Positions 5,994 to 7,187 of a stretch of DNA of 7,187 nucleotides are shown piece by piece. This DNA is from a bacterium (GTDB taxonomy: Bacteria; JAMOTN01), in the NCBI GenBank assembly GCA_027062325.1, contig JAMOTN010000040.1, positions 1 through 7,187 of the forward strand, written 5' to 3'. The position numbers and the translations under genes are program-made. Under the pieces are notes generated by a model. The model ran no database searches and was not told the DNA's origin. It saw only the letters and a program-made list of their open reading frames with translations. Numbering within the stretch: the stretch's first letter is position 1; every line of letters starts with the position of its first letter.

Positions 5994-7187
5994 TTGAAAG
6001 AAAATTATAAAACTTACTTAAAATTCCTCTTTTCTTTTAAAGGAGCAAAAAAGTACTTTGGAATGGCCATAGTCGCCACTGTTCTACACAGTGCTTTTGA
6101 CTTTGCACCAACGTGGTTGGTAATGAAGCTGTTTGGAGTGATTTTTGATACGAAGAATTTGTTAGCACTTGTAGGGTTAGCTGTTGGAATAGTTGTGACA
6201 TATATATTGGCCTCCGTAATGTTTTTCACCAAGGAGTTTTCAGTAAGATGGTTGGGGGCTTTTTTGAACTACACTTTGCGTATAAAAATCTTTGAAAAGT
6301 TGCTTAAGCTACCACCGTATAGAAAGGAATTAAAGGACAGAGGAAACATATTAAATTTGGCTTCTGCAGATCTTGAGATAATTCAAGGAATTTACTCTTC
6401 CATAATAGATGTCATAGGTAGAACTTTATTTTTGATTATGACGCTTGGTTTTATGCTTTACTTGAACTGGCGTTTGCTTTTGTTTTCACTTGCGACTTTG
6501 CCGATTGTTGCTTTGATTGTGAGAAAGTTGACAACCCTTTTGAAAAGACATATTGCAGAGGCAAGGATTGCTTACAGCTCGCTTTTGAATAGAGTTAATG
6601 TTGCCATAGATGCTGTGGATGTTGTCAACGTTTATCGTAAGGATGAGTTTATGAAGCGGTTTTTGGAGAAAATTTACAAGGATTATCTTAAGAAATTTTT
6701 AAGAAGTGTTAGGGTTGTAAGCCTATTGAGTCCCTCGATTCAGATAACAGCTTCTGTTGGAATTGCTTTCATACTAATTGTTGGTGGAAAAAGTGTCTTC
6801 ATGGGGGTTATGAAACCTCAAGAATTGATGGCTTTTTTAATTGCGATGGCAAGAGCCCTTTTGCCTGCAAAAAGGTTAACTTCTCAACTTGGGAATTTTG
6901 AAAATTACAAAGTTGTTTTTGGCAGGTTGAATAATTACTTAAATTTACCTGAGTGCAATTGGAATGAAGGACAAGAGCTAAAGGGAGAATTTGAAAGGTT
7001 GAATTTTGAAGAGGTTAAAGTTGGGATAGGAGATAAATTAATATTGAGAGAGGTAAATTTTGAAGTTAAAAAGGGAGAGTTTGTGAGTATTGTTGGTCAG
7101 AGTGGGGAAGGTAAATCGACACTTCTGAGAGTAATTATGAAGATGTTCCCTTATGAGGGGAAAGCCAGAGTGAATGGAATTGAATTG
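5994..7187 (+). CDS. MsbA-type ABC exporter half-transporter, 3' truncated
   Basis: This is the N-terminal 398 residues of an ABC exporter half-transporter with fused membrane and ATPase domains; the gene continues beyond the window. The membrane domain (about residues 1-310) shows about six hydrophobic segments, roughly 22-48, 57-78, 138-157, 159-177, 245-265 and 275-292. It carries the usual GNILNLASADLEIIQ stretch (117-131) between helices 2 and 3. The ATPase domain begins around residue 335 and has Walker A GQSGEGKST (368-376); the ABC signature and Walker B lie beyond the end. Its place 36 bases after lpxB suggests it flips the lipid-A-like product across the inner membrane, as MsbA does in E. 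coli. That role is inferred from context, since MsbA-like, multidrug and other lipid exporters are hard to tell apart. The first ATG in this frame falls 22 residues into the protein, so an ATG-only gene call would lose the N-terminus. Confidence 0.85.
   Translation, partial: MKENYKTYLKFLFSFKGAKKYFGMAIVATVLHSAFDFAPTWLVMKLFGVIFDTKNLLALVGLAVGIVVTYILASVMFFTKEFSVRWLGAFLNYTLRIKIFEKLLKLPPYRKELKDRGNILNLASADLEIIQGIYSSIIDVIGRTLFLIMTLGFMLYLNWRLLLFSLATLPIVALIVRKLTTLLKRHIAEARIAYSSLLNRVNVAIDAVDVVNVYRKDEFMKRFLEKIYKDYLKKFLRSVRVVSLLSPSIQITASVGIAFILIVGGKSVFMGVMKPQELMAFLIAMARALLPAKRLTSQLGNFENYKVVFGRLNNYLNLPECNWNEGQELKGEFERLNFEEVKVGIGDKLILREVNFEVKKGEFVSIVGQSGEGKSTLLRVIMKMFPYEGKARVNGIEL

Noticed and set aside
6014-6232. 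Minus-strand open frame opposite the ABC exporter membrane domain
   Set aside because: It is a shadow of the TTG-started exporter gene, which has a good ribosome binding site and clear family features.

Overview
The window is gene-dense: seven genes, all on the + strand, with intergenic gaps of at most 43 bases and two overlaps. It reads as part of a single long operon. The DNA is AT-rich. The coding strand is rich in purines and poor in C, Arg is mostly AGA/AGG, and strong GGAGG-type ribosome binding sites often precede TTG starts. Together with lipid-A-type genes and DUF3084, this suggests a diderm, probably anaerobic and thermophilic bacterium. A Thermotogota-like lineage is one plausible host, but this is inferred from style and gene content and is not proven.

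Layout: (1) a 5'-truncated DUF3084 membrane/coiled-coil protein (1-931); (2) an MraY/WecA-type polyprenyl-phosphate sugar-1-phosphate transferase (907-1761), overlapping gene 1; (3) a DNA polymerase III delta-prime-like clamp-loader subunit (1779-2633); (4) a PSP1/RicT (YaaT) family protein with a long Lys-rich N-terminal tail and an acidic C-terminal tail (2647-4032); (5) an LpxI-family protein (4076-4936); (6) an LpxB-family lipid-A-disaccharide synthase (4908-5957), overlapping lpxI; (7) an MsbA-type ABC exporter half-transporter (5994 to the window end, truncated after the Walker A motif).

Functionally there are two themes. The holB-ricT pair is a conserved neighbourhood also known from Firmicutes, joining replication with RNA maturation. 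The flanking genes concern the cell envelope: a lipid-linked sugar-phosphate transferase upstream, and a UDP-diacylglucosamine hydrolase, disaccharide synthase and lipid flippase downstream. The last three would act in sequence if they make and export a lipid-A-like glycolipid.

No RNA genes, CRISPR arrays, mobile elements, terminators or convincing promoters were seen. The most interesting signals are replaced family-signature residues in the MraY-like protein, LpxI and LpxB. These suggest either a lineage-specific version of the pathway or altered substrates. The unusual charged tails of the PSP1 protein are also worth attention.
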